Program-made: the position numbers and the translations under genes | The notes under the pieces: generated by a model | Told to the model about the DNA's origin: nothing | Seen by the model: the letters and a program-made list of their open reading frames with translations, nothing else | Databases searched by the model: none | DNA from: Oscheius tipulae | Lineage: Eukaryota > Nematoda > Chromadorea > Rhabditida > Rhabditidae | Assembly: GCA_037178975.1 (NCBI GenBank) | Contig: JASJZH010000003.1 | Location: forward strand, 496,001 to 560,000 | Direction of reading: 5' to 3' | DNA length: 64,000 bases | Part shown: piece after piece, positions 47,560 to 58,092 of the stretch | Layout: each line of letters opens with the position of its first letter | How positions within the stretch are numbered: the first letter of the stretch is position 1

Positions 47560-50500
47560 TCTTTCTTTCTACTTGATTTCAATTACCTTTACTTTTCACA
47601 ATCCGTGCGCTTGCTTCCCAAGTCGCTCTACCAGCGGATCTACCTTTTGTGAAAAGGAAGAGGGGTTCCGGTCCCAGCACTGCGACACAGAGGGACCGTC
47701 ATGTCACCACCCGTGGTTCGAGGCCTGCTCAACATCTGCCAGCTTAAATGCCAATCCATCCACTCGAAGAGGCGACTACTCGAACTTGAGGAAGCGCTAC
47801 TGAAGATCTCCTTCGATGTCATGGGCCTGAGCGAGACCTGGAAGTCCGGAAACGGTCAAGAGCTGCTGAGGAAGTCTGGCTGCCATCTTCTCTACAGTGG
47901 AGGCCAGCACAACCGACGCGGCGTCGGCTTCATTGTGGCACCGCATCTCGTCCCCAACATCCATCGCTTCACGCCGATAGACGACAGATGCTGCACATTG
48001 GAGCTGAGAGGGCCGAATTGGAGTCTCCTTCTCGTCATGGGATACGCCCCTACAGGAGACGCCGATGATGCCGACTACGACCGCTTCCTGAGCAAGATTC
48101 AGAGAGCTGCGTACAACCCGAAGGGTGGATCCTTATGGAAACAGGGGCTGCCTTTTGGGGCCAATGGTGTGAGTAAGGGTCAGAGCGCCGGAATCATGAG
48201 CCAGTCGAGCTTTCCCAGAAAACATCAGAGGTGTACAATAGTGCTCGGAGACTGGAATGCCTCGGTAGGAACGCGTCTTCATCCACTGGAGCCATCGATC
48301 GGAGCTTACGGCTACGGCAACCGAAATCGTCGAGGAGACCAGCTCGTCTCTTTCTGTCAACAACACGGTTGGGATGTCGCTAGCACTTTCTGTAAGCAAC
48401 GATCAGGAAGAAAGTGGACCTGGAGATCGCCGAATGGGACCACTTTGAAGGAGTATGACCTCTTCCTCGTCCGACGAACCACCAGAGTACGGAATGTCCA
48501 TGTCATCAACCAGTTCAACTTCCGAAGCGACCACCGCCTCGTCCGTCTCACCCTCGATCTAGAGGCTAAGTTCCCAAGACGTAGACAACAGGCAACGCAG
48601 AAGAAGATGAATTGGCCTCTCTTCCGTCATGGCATCCAGGAGAGAAGAGAAGCAATGGAGGACCCCGATCCAACAATCCAGTATCGTGGCATTCGCGAAG
48701 TCTTTGATGAAGCCCGTGCTGTGGCTACGGAAAGGATCCCACGCGCAGAAAGGCTCTCAACCAACACAAGAGACCTTTTCGACCAACGACGAGTTCTACT
48801 GGCCAAGGCTGACATTCCATCACGTCTCCAACTGGTCCAAACGAACAAGTCACTGCGCATAGCCATTGCTTCGGATATTGAGAAGAATATGCTTAACCGG
48901 TACCACCAGACGCTTGCGTCCAAGCGACTCTTCGAGGACATATCGACTCCTGCGATCGGACAACTCCAAAAGAAGGACGGATCTCGAACTATCAGCTCCC
49001 AAGATGTGCGAGATCGAGTGAAGGAATTCTTTGACGAGTTGTACCAGCAAACGGTGAACGTGGTTCCGATGCCCCAGCGCCCTCTAGAGGAAGTTCCACC
49101 AGTACTCGAAGACGAGGTCTGGAAGCAACTACATCGGATGAGGATGCGAACGGCCCCCGGACACGACTCCATTACGACGATGCAGCTCCGAGTCGCGGAA
49201 ACTGAGATGGTGCCTCTTCTTGCACGTCTCTTTACTCGGATGCTTCAACATCGTATGGTCCCTCCTGGATTCGGCGATTCGATTACTACGCTCATCCCGA
49301 AGAAAGGAGACCACACTGATCTGACCAACTTCCGCCCGATCTCCGTACTACCAGCTCCATACAAGCTGTTCACGCGAGTTATGTTGGCCAGAATGCATCG
49401 GAGTTTGGAATTCAACCAGCCCGTCGAACAAGCCGGCTTCCGTCGAAGTTTCTCTACCGTGGAACACCTTCACACCATCAAGCAGCTGATCGACAAGGCC
49501 TATGGTTATCGTAATCACCTCTATCTCGTGTTTATCGATTTCCGGAAAGCCTATGACACAATTGAGTGGAACGCCGTGTGGAATTCCCTTCAACAACACG
49601 GAGCGGATCAACTCTACGTCGAAATGCTGCGGAAGGTCTACCATCAAGCTGGCTGCAAGATCAAGGTGCACGAGGATCTAGTGGAGATCGACATCAAGCG
49701 CGGAGTTCGTCAAGGTTGCGTTCTTTCTCCACTCCTCTTCAACGCTGTGCTCGAAGACATCTTCAGACGACTGAATTGGGACAACTTCGGCTTCAACATC
49801 AACGGCCGTAAGCTGAACCATCTTCGCTACGCCGACGATGTCGTCCTTGTCGGGAAGAGCCTGAGAGCAGTTCAGCGCATGGTGACCGAACTGGAGGAAA
49901 CAAGCCGTAGGATTGGATTGGAAGTCAATTTCCGCAAGACAGTTGCGATGACCAATGCCTACGAGGGGAATCTGCTTCTATCTGGCCAACAAATTCAATT
50001 TGTCCAGCACTACACCTATCTTGGAAGTTCGGTTACGTGCACCACTGAAAACCAAGAGTTATCTCGGAGGATCGGAGCTGCATGGGGTGCGTTCAATCGT
50101 CATCGTCTGTTCCTTACCAAGAGAACCGTGCCGACAAGGATGAAGAGGCGAGTCTATCTGACCTGTATCGTGCCAAGCTTGCTGTATGGCTGTGAAGTCT
50201 GGAGCCTTCGAACTGATGAGTTGAAGAAGCTGGCAGCCGTGCAGAGACGACAGGAAAGAGCAATGTTAGGCCTTACTCTTCTCGACCGCGTGAGGAACGA
50301 AGATGTTCGAAGAATGACCCAGCTCCCCGACATCCTGGACCTGGCTTGGAGGAGAAAGCTGAAGTGGGCAAGAAGAGTTGCAGCGATGGACGGAGCGAGA
50401 TGGTCGAGAGCCACGACTGAATGGATACCCTTGAACCAGCGACGTGTCATTGGTAGGCCCCGTATGAGATGGGAGGATGACCTAAGGAGAGCATCCGAGA

Positions 50501-50640
50501 GGATAGGAAGAGCCCCCGCAACGTGGATGCGAGCGGCAAGATTGGACGGCGAAGAGTGGGTTCGAGCCATGGGAGCGGCAAGGGACCCAGTTTAGGAAAC
50601 CCCTTTGATACCGTCAAATAAATAATAATAATAATAATTT
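47560..50640 (+). mobile_element. Full-length or near full-length RTE-type LINE
   Basis: A single uninterrupted frame (47701-50595) is followed by a short 3' region ending in an (AAT)n tail at about 50618-50638. This is the typical form of RTE elements, which have one main ORF and a simple-repeat tail rather than poly(A). The 5' limit is uncertain, and no target-site duplication could be confirmed by eye. Downstream exons of an unrecognised gene begin within 150 nt. Confidence 0.85.
47701..50595 (+). CDS. LINE polyprotein: apurinic endonuclease + reverse transcriptase
   Basis: One intronless 964-aa ORF. The N-terminal third is an APE-type endonuclease: LNICQLKCQSIHSKR, then GLSETW, GDWNAS, and SDHRLV near residue 280. 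The middle is a reverse transcriptase: TLIPKKGDHTDLTNFRPISV, FIDFRKAYDTIEW, GVRQGCVLSPLLFNA and the catalytic YADDVVLV. The C-terminal end, GRPRMRWEDDLRRASER followed by a W-rich segment, fits the RTE clade. No gag-like ORF1 is seen, as usual for RTE. The frame has no stop or frameshift and all catalytic residues are present, so recent insertion and possible activity are inferred. The start could also be an upstream or internal Met. Confidence 0.95.
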   Translation: MSPPVVRGLLNICQLKCQSIHSKRRLLELEEALLKISFDVMGLSETWKSGNGQELLRKSGCHLLYSGGQHNRRGVGFIVAPHLVPNIHRFTPIDDRCCTLELRGPNWSLLLVMGYAPTGDADDADYDRFLSKIQRAAYNPKGGSLWKQGLPFGANGVSKGQSAGIMSQSSFPRKHQRCTIVLGDWNASVGTRLHPLEPSIGAYGYGNRNRRGDQLVSFCQQHGWDVASTFCKQRSGRKWTWRSPNGTTLKEYDLFLVRRTTRVRNVHVINQFNFRSDHRLVRLTLDLEAKFPRRRQQATQKKMNWPLFRHGIQERREAMEDPDPTIQYRGIREVFDEARAVATERIPRAERLSTNTRDLFDQRRVLLAKADIPSRLQLVQTNKSLRIAIASDIEKNMLNRYHQTLASKRLFEDISTPAIGQLQKKDGSRTISSQDVRDRVKEFFDELYQQTVNVVPMPQRPLEEVPPVLEDEVWKQLHRMRMRTAPGHDSITTMQLRVAETEMVPLLARLFTRMLQHRMVPPGFGDSITTLIPKKGDHTDLTNFRPISVLPAPYKLFTRVMLARMHRSLEFNQPVEQAGFRRSFSTVEHLHTIKQLIDKAYGYRNHLYLVFIDFRKAYDTIEWNAVWNSLQQHGADQLYVEMLRKVYHQAGCKIKVHEDLVEIDIKRGVRQGCVLSPLLFNAVLEDIFRRLNWDNFGFNINGRKLNHLRYADDVVLVGKSLRAVQRMVTELEETSRRIGLEVNFRKTVAMTNAYEGNLLLSGQQIQFVQHYTYLGSSVTCTTENQELSRRIGAAWGAFNRHRLFLTKRTVPTRMKRRVYLTCIVPSLLYGCEVWSLRTDELKKLAAVQRRQERAMLGLTLLDRVRNEDVRRMTQLPDILDLAWRRKLKWARRVAAMDGARWSRATTEWIPLNQRRVIGRPRMRWEDDLRRASERIGRAPATWMRAARLDGEEWVRAMGAARDPV

Positions 50641-50786
50641 CTACTTGACCTTCCCCTAATGTCCTTGTTTTCAGCACACCTCGATAACATTTTTATGAGG
50701 AACTTTGTATCCGGAGGCACGCAGACCTTCTTTCACTACCTGCTCCCCTTTCCCTTCAGTTAGTTTATCCCTCTCTCCTACCATAG

Positions 50787-51022
50787 GTCTGACTGACATC
50801 CAGCGCTTCTGGCTCAAACTCTCCAGCTATGTTGTTATCATCGGAGTCTGCAGCGTCATCGGATGCATTCTGAAGACTGTGATGTAGTTTGTTAGAATGT
50901 TGCCATTTCCATCACAGTTTAGTCATAAGCTGGACTACCAACTGGAGAAGTCGGAGAAGATGCTTGCTTGCAAAAAAGAAGTTCTAAGAGAACTGGATCG
51001 CTTAGTCCCGAACTGCATCTGA
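50787..51022 (+). CDS. Small membrane protein, 3' exons
   Basis: Two exons, 50787-50878 and 50918-51022, join in phase over a 39-nt intron. They encode LTDIQRFWLKLSS, one membrane span (YVVIIGVCSVIGCILKT) and a basic helical tail (KLDYQLEKSEKMLACKKEVL to RLVPNCI). An upstream exon leaving one base must exist but was not identified; the LINE ends only 150 nt upstream and may have landed in an intron. The family is not recognised. Confidence 0.4.
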
Positions 51023-51044
51023 TCAGAAGATCCGACGGAAACAA

Positions 51045-51115
51045 GCATCGGTGGTTCAGTGGTAGAATGCTCGCCTGCCACGCGGGCGACCCGGGTTCGA
51101 TTCCCGGCCGATGCA
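51045..51115 (+). tRNA. tRNA-Gly(GCC)
   Basis: Identical in all 71 positions to the minus-strand copy at 43145-43215, with the same anticodon GCC and the same CTCTTTTT terminator. It starts 22 nt after the stop codon of the small membrane-protein gene. Confidence 0.98.
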
Positions 51116-51402
51116 ACTCTTTTTGCTCATCTGATCTCGGCCTGTTTGCCCTTTTTGCACTCTTATATCGTGTGTGTTACATTAGCCTTGATTTCTGTCA
51201 AAAGTAACCAGTTAGGGGTGAGAGAGTGTCGTCAAAAGAGAGGACAGATATTTCACGGTCTCTCTCTCACTGAAGAGAGCGCAGACATGAGACCGTCCGC
51301 GCCTGGCACAACGAAATCGCCAAGGCTCCAGGGCCACACGGCAGCACTGTCACTTTCTCGTCCTTCGGACACTGTCGGCAATTTCCTATTCTTCTCCAAA
51401 CC

Positions 51403-52139
51403 ATGTACAAGCACGATGTCAAGGGAAAGACTCGTCAGATCCTCGGACTTTACGATCCCTATACCATTCCGGCTCCTCGTATCCGTCACAGTAACTCCAC
51501 TTCTTCAAACTCCTTGTCTTTCGACCAATCTCTACCCTCTCCGAGCAGGTACCAGTGCAAAATCATAGAACAGTGTAGAGTTTTCAGTAGTTCCATCTCC
51601 TCTATCCCCTCTTCTCCCAGTCGCTTCAATGAGGAGGTCTTTAAGAAACTCAGGAAAATGTCAGCCCAGTTTCTGTACTCTTTTGACCCTATCGAGGTAT
51701 GGTACACTCCTTTATGACTTACAAAAAAGCTTCAGAGCATAATGCAAGCCGTCTCGGATGCAATGGAAGGAGAGAACCTAGGGCACCGGGAACAACCAGA
51801 GGTCAGTTTTGGCAGCTCTTTAACGATATCGAGAGAACTGAAAAACAGTGATCAGCTGGGAAGGGAGAGCCTGGTACGAGGCTAACCTTGGCGCTAGCGA
51901 GAAAGGAACATGATTTTGGGGATGAAGGACGGGTGAAGAACTGTGACAGTTGGATAGGAGACAGAGAAACAGAGACAGTGAGACAGAAAGTCAGAGAAAC
52001 AAAACCAGAGACAGAGACCCAATGCTAACTGACAAAGTTTCAGGATCTCCCTCTCGACCTCCAGGACATTGACATCTCCGCCTTCAAGCGCCTTGTCTTT
52101 TCCCAGCCTATCGCTATTGATTCTCGACTCTTTTCATAG
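51403..52139 (+). CDS. Unrecognised 151-aa protein
   Basis: Three exons, 51403-51696, 51736-51801 and 52044-52139, all end on codon boundaries. The product starts MYKHDVKGKTRQILGLYDPY, has a Ser/Pro-rich middle and a helical FNEEVFKKLRKMSAQFLYSF segment, and ends SQPIAIDSRLFS. An AATAAA lies at about 52260. The start is the first ATG of the open frame, but an upstream exon cannot be excluded. There is no signal peptide or membrane span. The family is not recognised. Confidence 0.5.
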
Positions 52140-54363
52140 TCTCTCATTCTGCGAGACTATACCCTGGAAGATTAGCCAAAATGTCATATCCGCAAAATTG
52201 TATACCTATTTGTACCATAGTCACATGATACCCGATGATCTCTACATATTTTAGTCATGAATAAAGTACTTTGACTTTTTGTCTGTCTCTCTGGAAAGAC
52301 AACTGTTCAACCCGGGACAATACGGGTGCACCAAACTGGTTTCTCGGGTGCAAAACCCACGCATTGAATCCCAATTAGTGACTCTCGGACCAACTAATGG
52401 TCACTTTTTGAACTATCGTTCGGAAGAGCTCAGCCTTGTGTTTTCTCTATCCTGATAACCTATACCGTCTATGGGAGACAGGCGTGAACAGCGAACCCTT
52501 CTCTACCTGGCGCTCCTTATCCATTGTTTACCTTCTTTTGTGACCAGACGCAGCATCGATCAGAGCACTTCTCTCCCCCACTTTCTTCTTCCACTTTTGG
52601 GCCTTTACTTGTCGGTCTTTCTTCACCTTTCCTGTCTTTTTAGATAGGTTTTGCCAAAAAGTTGTTTTCGAGTGGTGAGGTTATTCTGATGCGACCCATT
52701 GGTTCACATTCTACAAAAACTTTCCCGAGGGAGTAAGGGTGAGACTCCAGCCAGACTTCCTTCTTTGGTCTTCTGACTTTTCTGTTGACCATAGGACAAG
52801 AGCTTCTTGCACTTCCGCCACAAAGCAGCTGTTCTCGAGACCAGGCTTCACTACAACCTCGATCATATTCTTATTGACAGCTGTCACTCATTTTTGGCCT
52901 CCTTCATACTACGAAATGCTGTATCTCTGTCTCTCTTTCATCTCCGAAACTGAGACCCTCACTTTTTATGGCAAATCTCTCCCCTTTCCCTCACTCTCTC
53001 TCTACATACAGAAAACCGGTTCGCGTCCTAGTCCACCTCTAGATCGGTCTTTGTGGCTTCCCATAATCCATTAAAGCTATATCTCCGCTATCTTTCTTGA
53101 CCACTTTCTTTTTCGAGAGCATTTTTTGGAAGTCACCCAATCGCATTCAAACATCAGGTTGTTTTCATTTTTATGCAAATACAACCTGTTTGAGTGGAAG
53201 TGTCAACTGTTCGAGCGTTGCGCCCACCAGTACAGTCACTCAAGTGCAGTGACTGTGTCTCTTATCGAAAACCACTTCCAGTTTTGCTACTGGTCTAAAA
53301 CTTTCATTCATTTGAATGAAATTGGCCATAAGATGGTGCTAAATGGTCGCTCCCGAACCACCTCGGCTATTTCTTTTGTCTCATTATATTTTCTGCCGAC
53401 CTCTCCCGACTTCTAGAAACGTGTAATACATGCGCTTCTTAAATGGTCTAATTAATTGTTTAAACGAGATCAGCAGTCTATGACAATTATCAATCACATC
53501 AACCCTGTCACTTTATCCATGTCGATCTGTCGCTGTCAGCTTATCACTGTCTGGAGCTACCGTGACAGGACGGTAGTGTAGTTTTGCTCGACCGCCCAAA
53601 CTATCCTCTGAACTCTTGACCTGTTACCACCTAGTTTTAATGGATGTAACGGCCCTTTTTCACTTTGGCCGTCCCATAAAAAATTGCATGTCGTAAAAAC
53701 TATGTATACCACTCCCAAATACGTCATGCGCTTCTAGTGATACTGCTAAGCCTTATAGAAAAATATCTCTCGTCATTCACTCAAGGTGGCTATATGACTG
53801 TCATAGACTACACAAAAGTTTTGATAGGACGGTCAAAGTGAAAAAGAGCCACTCTAACTTTTCTAGTCTTTTCAAAAATAAATCAAAAGTTTAACATTTA
53901 CCGAAACTTTAGGTGTTTTTTTTTTCTCACCCCCTTTCCCAAGGCGAAACCTTGACACAGTTAGCATTTCTAGCCTATCAGCGTGTTGTCTGGAATAGAT
54001 TCCTCCCCCTCTAGCTGATAAGTTATTTCACTATTCCGTTTCATACTATTCTCTTTTTTTAACCAGCTCTTTGAAGGCTATTTTCTAATCTTGGAATAAC
54101 TATAACTTTTTGTGATGCATGCTCCTCGAGCGCAATTTAAACGCCTCCGCCCAATTAGTTTGCTTTCCATGCTTTGCTCCTATATTACGAATACACAACT
54201 TCTTCATCAGTTTCTTAGTTTTTACTTCAACTTTTGACCCTTCCAGCCTCGACATTTCAGCAGATCTCCTTTTCCCAAATGTCATGAAGATAGGGTGCCT
54301 ACTGTTGAGACGGCCTCTCAAAAAAAAATTCTTGAGGTAGTTTTTGCTATAAATTTTCAATAA
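52140..54363. other. Intergenic, nothing supportable
   Basis: About 2.2 kb of AT-rich sequence with short frames on the plus strand (for example 52739-53074 and 53126-53416) that lack splice context or family resemblance. The 3' end signal of the preceding gene is at its left edge. Confidence 0.5.
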
Positions 54364-55765
54364 ATGGAGTTTAGGGAAGTCCTGCTACCATTATTTTTCG
54401 GACTGTTAATTGGATACTTTATTGGAACACTATATACTTCAAAAAGTAAGGAAGAAGATGCTCACGCTCATTCTTTCGTGAAGGAAGTCGAACTGGGCAG
54501 TTACGGTAAGTCTTTATCGAAAGTTCTGTCTCTCTGTCAAATTACTTTTACAAAAAACTTTTTTAGAGTACGCAAACGGGTCATATTTCTTTCTACGGTG
54601 TCTAGTTTTAGTCCATCCGGATGCTAAGGTAGGTTCTTCTATACTGTCTCTCTTAGTAACGTGACCATTTTCAGAAACCACTAAGTTTTATCATGGCCAT
54701 AAGAGACACTTATGGACAGCAATGTAATCAGACTATTTTCTATACCGCCAATCCTGAAGTACAGAGGAGGGTCAACGGTAACATCAATCATCTGTGAGTG
54801 ACAAAACATTTACAGATCAGCAAGTGTATCTCATCCAGCAGAATTCCAACGGGTTTTACTGGAACTTTTTCCGAACTGCCATGAAACATTCCTCAGCTGT
54901 GCCAGCTATGTGGACAATTGTTCTGGATGAGCAGGTTTTCCTCAAGGTGTCCAACTTAAGAAGAACGTTGATCAACTTTGACTTCAGAGACAAAGTTCTG
55001 TTGGGTAGAGCCATGGAATCAACGTGAGTTTTAGACATAGAGACAGTCACTGAGTGACAGAAGGTTCATAAAACCTTGATAAAAAACCAATAGAGAAACA
55101 GATAGGCAGAGAGACGGAGAGAGACGGGGAAAAATAGAGACAGTAAGACAGGGAGACAGAGAGATAAAGTAATAGAGAGTAACAGTTTCTGTTTTAGAGT
55201 CTTCAGCCTCTTCCCCTTCATGTCAAACGCCCGACTCTCACTTCAAGCCGGCATAGTCATGTCCAATTCCGCACTCCAGTCTCTTCTCCTCTGTGACAAC
55301 TACATTCTTCCAAAAACTACCGAAAAGACAATCCTGGAATGCAGTCAAGAACACGGAATCACCGTCATTGACCCAGTAGACGAGGCCAGAATGCACCTAT
55401 TCCACTACAGAGACGTCAAAAGTCTGATTTCTAATAGTCAAGACGGTGGTCATAGTTGCTGCTCGGATCATGCGGTTACATTCGGGCAACATAGCTTCAA
55501 GGAAATCAGAATGGCTCATTATGCTTCGGAGACATGGGTCGTTTTCGGAACTCATGGTAGGTCAAGTTCCTTTCAAGGCCATCGTTTTTCAGGAGTCATG
55601 GAAGTGAACAAAACTTATGCTATCGACAGGAGCCTTCTCGTCAGGACGACCACCTTGAAACCGAAAACCACTGTCCCTACTAAAAAGCCTGATACCAAAA
55701 AAGCTGTAGTCAAGAAGGAAGAGCCAAAGAAGGAAAAACCGAAAAAGAAGCCCGGGTTACTGTAG
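54364..55765 (+). CDS. Core-1 galactosyltransferase/COSMC-like type II membrane protein
   Basis: Six exons: 54364-54505, 54567-54628, 54675-54777, 54816-55023, 55198-55556 and 55593-55765, in phase, 348 aa. A short cytosolic start (MEFREVL) and one span (LPLFFGLLIGYFIGTLY) give a type II Golgi/ER topology. The luminal part follows the GT31 core-1 pattern: LVLVHPDAKKPLSFIMAIRD, TYGQQCNQTIFYT, VFLKVSNLRR, then HSCCSDHAVTFGQHSFKE near the end. At the place where C1GALT1 has its DDD metal site the sequence is WTIVLDEQVFLKV, without DxD, as in the chaperone COSMC (C1GALT1C1). A chaperone-like rather than catalytic role is therefore possible. The last exon adds a Lys/Pro-rich tail (KKEEPKKEKPKKKPGLL). 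AATAAA lies at 55813. Confidence 0.75.
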
Positions 55766-56236
55766 TCTGATACAGCTAAAAGATGAAGCATGTTAAATGA
55801 TTTACGGGTCATTAATAAATGTGTCTTACGTACCTTCTGTCTTTGAGTAAGAGGGTCACAGTGTACATTAGAAATGAATCTCTTTCGCGATCTTTTAGGG
55901 CAAGACTGTAGGAACTCTCAAGAAGACAGAGTATGAGTCAGATATTCGAAAGAAACTTTTGAGAGAACCTTGTGGTTAGGAGAGAGTGTCAGCGGTGCTA
56001 TTGACCTGTGTGAGTACAGATGTGGCAGGTAAAGGAAGGAAGTCAGACGGAGCACGTGAGTACAAGAAGAGAGAGGGTTATCAGGGTGAGAGTGAGTTTT
56101 ACAGAAATACGCTCACTACAGGAGTGTTCTCATCTATCCCTTCTCTATTCTCTAAATGTTCTCTAAATCTCAGACTCTTTGGCTACATGATAGCTTGGTT
56201 CCGAATAGCATCGAATCGGAATATGCAACGAAACAA

Positions 56237-56288
56237 GCATCGGTGGCCTGCCACGCGGGCGACCCGGGTTCGATTCCCGGCCGATGCA
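56237..56288 (+). pseudogene. tRNA-Gly(GCC) with the D arm deleted
   Basis: The 5' acceptor GCATCGG, the anticodon arm with GCC, the T arm and the 3' acceptor are identical to the two intact copies. A 19-nt block (TTCAGTGGTAGAATGCTCG) containing the D arm, box A and part of the anticodon stem is missing. Flanks match the intact copies (AACAAGC before, AACTCTTTT after). It is almost certainly inactive, since Pol III box A is lost. Confidence 0.9.
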
Positions 56289-56692
56289 ACTCTTTTGCCT
56301 TTTTTGGTCACTTTTATGGTTTTCTAACCATCATTTTGTCAGCCAGGGGCATGGTTTCATTAGTTTTCTGCTTCTCCGAGGAGTGCAGCTGGTTATAAAG
56401 ACGATAATAGGACCTCATAGCCTGAAAGCAATGTAAAAGACTAAATACTTCTCACCTCAAATTTCCTTGTCAGTTGGTCCAACTAGTCTCACGTGGCTCT
56501 CAAACAGATTTCTCTTCAACAGTTTAAAGACGAAGAAGTGCACATAGCGGGAGTTCGTTTGGAATCGGCTAGAAATGTTGTCGAACAATGTGTACCCTGC
56601 ACCATACATCTTCTCGCTAACCTTTGTCAATGCAACATCAGAACACCTGGTCCTTTTCACTCGGCCATTTTCACATCACTCTTGCGTTTCCG

Positions 56693-57979
56693 ATGAACGA
56701 AGAGAGCCCTGCCCCTGACTGGTTCCTGACCCTTATTCATCTCATAGCCTTGGTAACAATAGTCTCCTATGCTTTGACCACCTATGTGATCATTAAAGCT
56801 GGTTCAGCCGGTGGTACGAGGGTCAATAGATGCTTCCTGATTGTGGTAGTTACAGTGTGAGTAAGGGAGGGAGACAGAGACACATAGGCAAAGCAAGCAC
56901 AGATTCTTTCAGTCTCACTCTCTTCATCGTCATTCTCACCAGTGGAGTGGCCCCAGTCCTCTTCCCCTTCTACGGCTGCTTCTATTCCTCCGGATGGCTC
57001 AGTTTCATCGGAATCCCTCTGGAAGTTCAGGTCGTCGTAGTCAAGGGTCTCGGAGTCAGTGAGTGGAAACAGAAAAAGTGGCATAACTCTTCTCAGTGAC
57101 TATGATCTCCATTAACAATCTTGCCATGTACCGTATCATTCAATCACATCCTGTCCAGCGTCTGGCTGCATGGCGGAGGATCGTTATACGGTCCTTCTAC
57201 CCAGTTATATGGATCCTTCTCCTGGTCGAGTACACCGTCTCGGTCGTCTTTACGGCAATAAGAGCCAAATCCAGTTGGACTATCTTGACTTCGGTGAGAG
57301 TACGGTCTTAAGACTCACTGTCAAGTGTGCTTCAGAAACAGACTCTTTATGTGTCCCATAAAATCAACATCTCTTCGGAAATCTTCCTAAATCCGAGAGT
57401 GTACGCAGAGGCTATGAACCAGTATTACGTAACATTTTCCCTTCTGCTCTGGTTCTCTCTGTACATGATTGCATGCCCAACATTAATGGGGGTACTCGTC
57501 GTCGCCAGAGCTAGAAAGCTTTCGGCTGTCTTTGTCATGGCGACACCGGGTCAGAGATTGGAGCAGGTGTTCTTCCGACAATTGCTGAGAATGGTGAGGA
57601 AAAAGAAACGTGCCTCTGTCTCTCTGTCTATCAAGTCATTTCTTCAATTTCAGATTCTTGCCTTCGACGTTCTATTCGCCATCCCTGTCGTCGAACTCTT
57701 TGTTGTTTTCGCCGTCGAACTGTTGCCTCACCATTTCCAAGGTACTCTCTCTACTTTTCCAAGACCTTTCGTGTTTCAGCTATTGGTATGGGTTACCTTG
57801 TCTGGTTCTCACTTACTCCCATTGGAGTCATGTTCACTGTAGTCACTGCTCATCCCGACTACTGTTCGGTTCTTAGATGTGGCAAGTTTTGGCATCATAT
57901 GGTTCGACGATGTCTTATTTTCAGGGAAGTCCAGTTCCGCTTCGCGCAAGAAAGCGCCTCGAATCAGAGAGAATGTTAA
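56693..57979 (+). CDS. 7TM serpentine receptor (receptor L)
   Basis: Six exons: 56693-56856, 56913-57058, 57097-57293, 57336-57593, 57654-57741 and 57780-57979, in phase, about 350 aa. The start MNEESPAPDWFLTLIHLIAL leads into span 1. Other spans include LFIVILTSGVAPVLFPFYG, FYPVIWILLLVEYTVSVVF, FSLLLWFSLYMIACPTLMGV and FDVLFAIPVVELFVVFAVEL. The last exon has GYLVWFSLTPIGVMFTVVTA followed by HPDYCSVL and a basic tail. It resembles the Str superfamily in layout, but I cannot place it in a named class. No defect seen. Confidence 0.75.
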
Positions 57980-58092
57980 TCCCGGACCTGTCCATTAGTG
58001 CTTTCACCCTCTTCCCGACCTTTCCTTCTCGTTCTCGCCTAGCCTAAGCCTCGCCGCTATCAAATCATCATCATTCATCACCCCCTGTAACT

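Noticed and set aside
47701-50570. Long antisense frames over the LINE
   Set aside because: They mirror the codon pattern of the LINE ORF and show no motif of their own.
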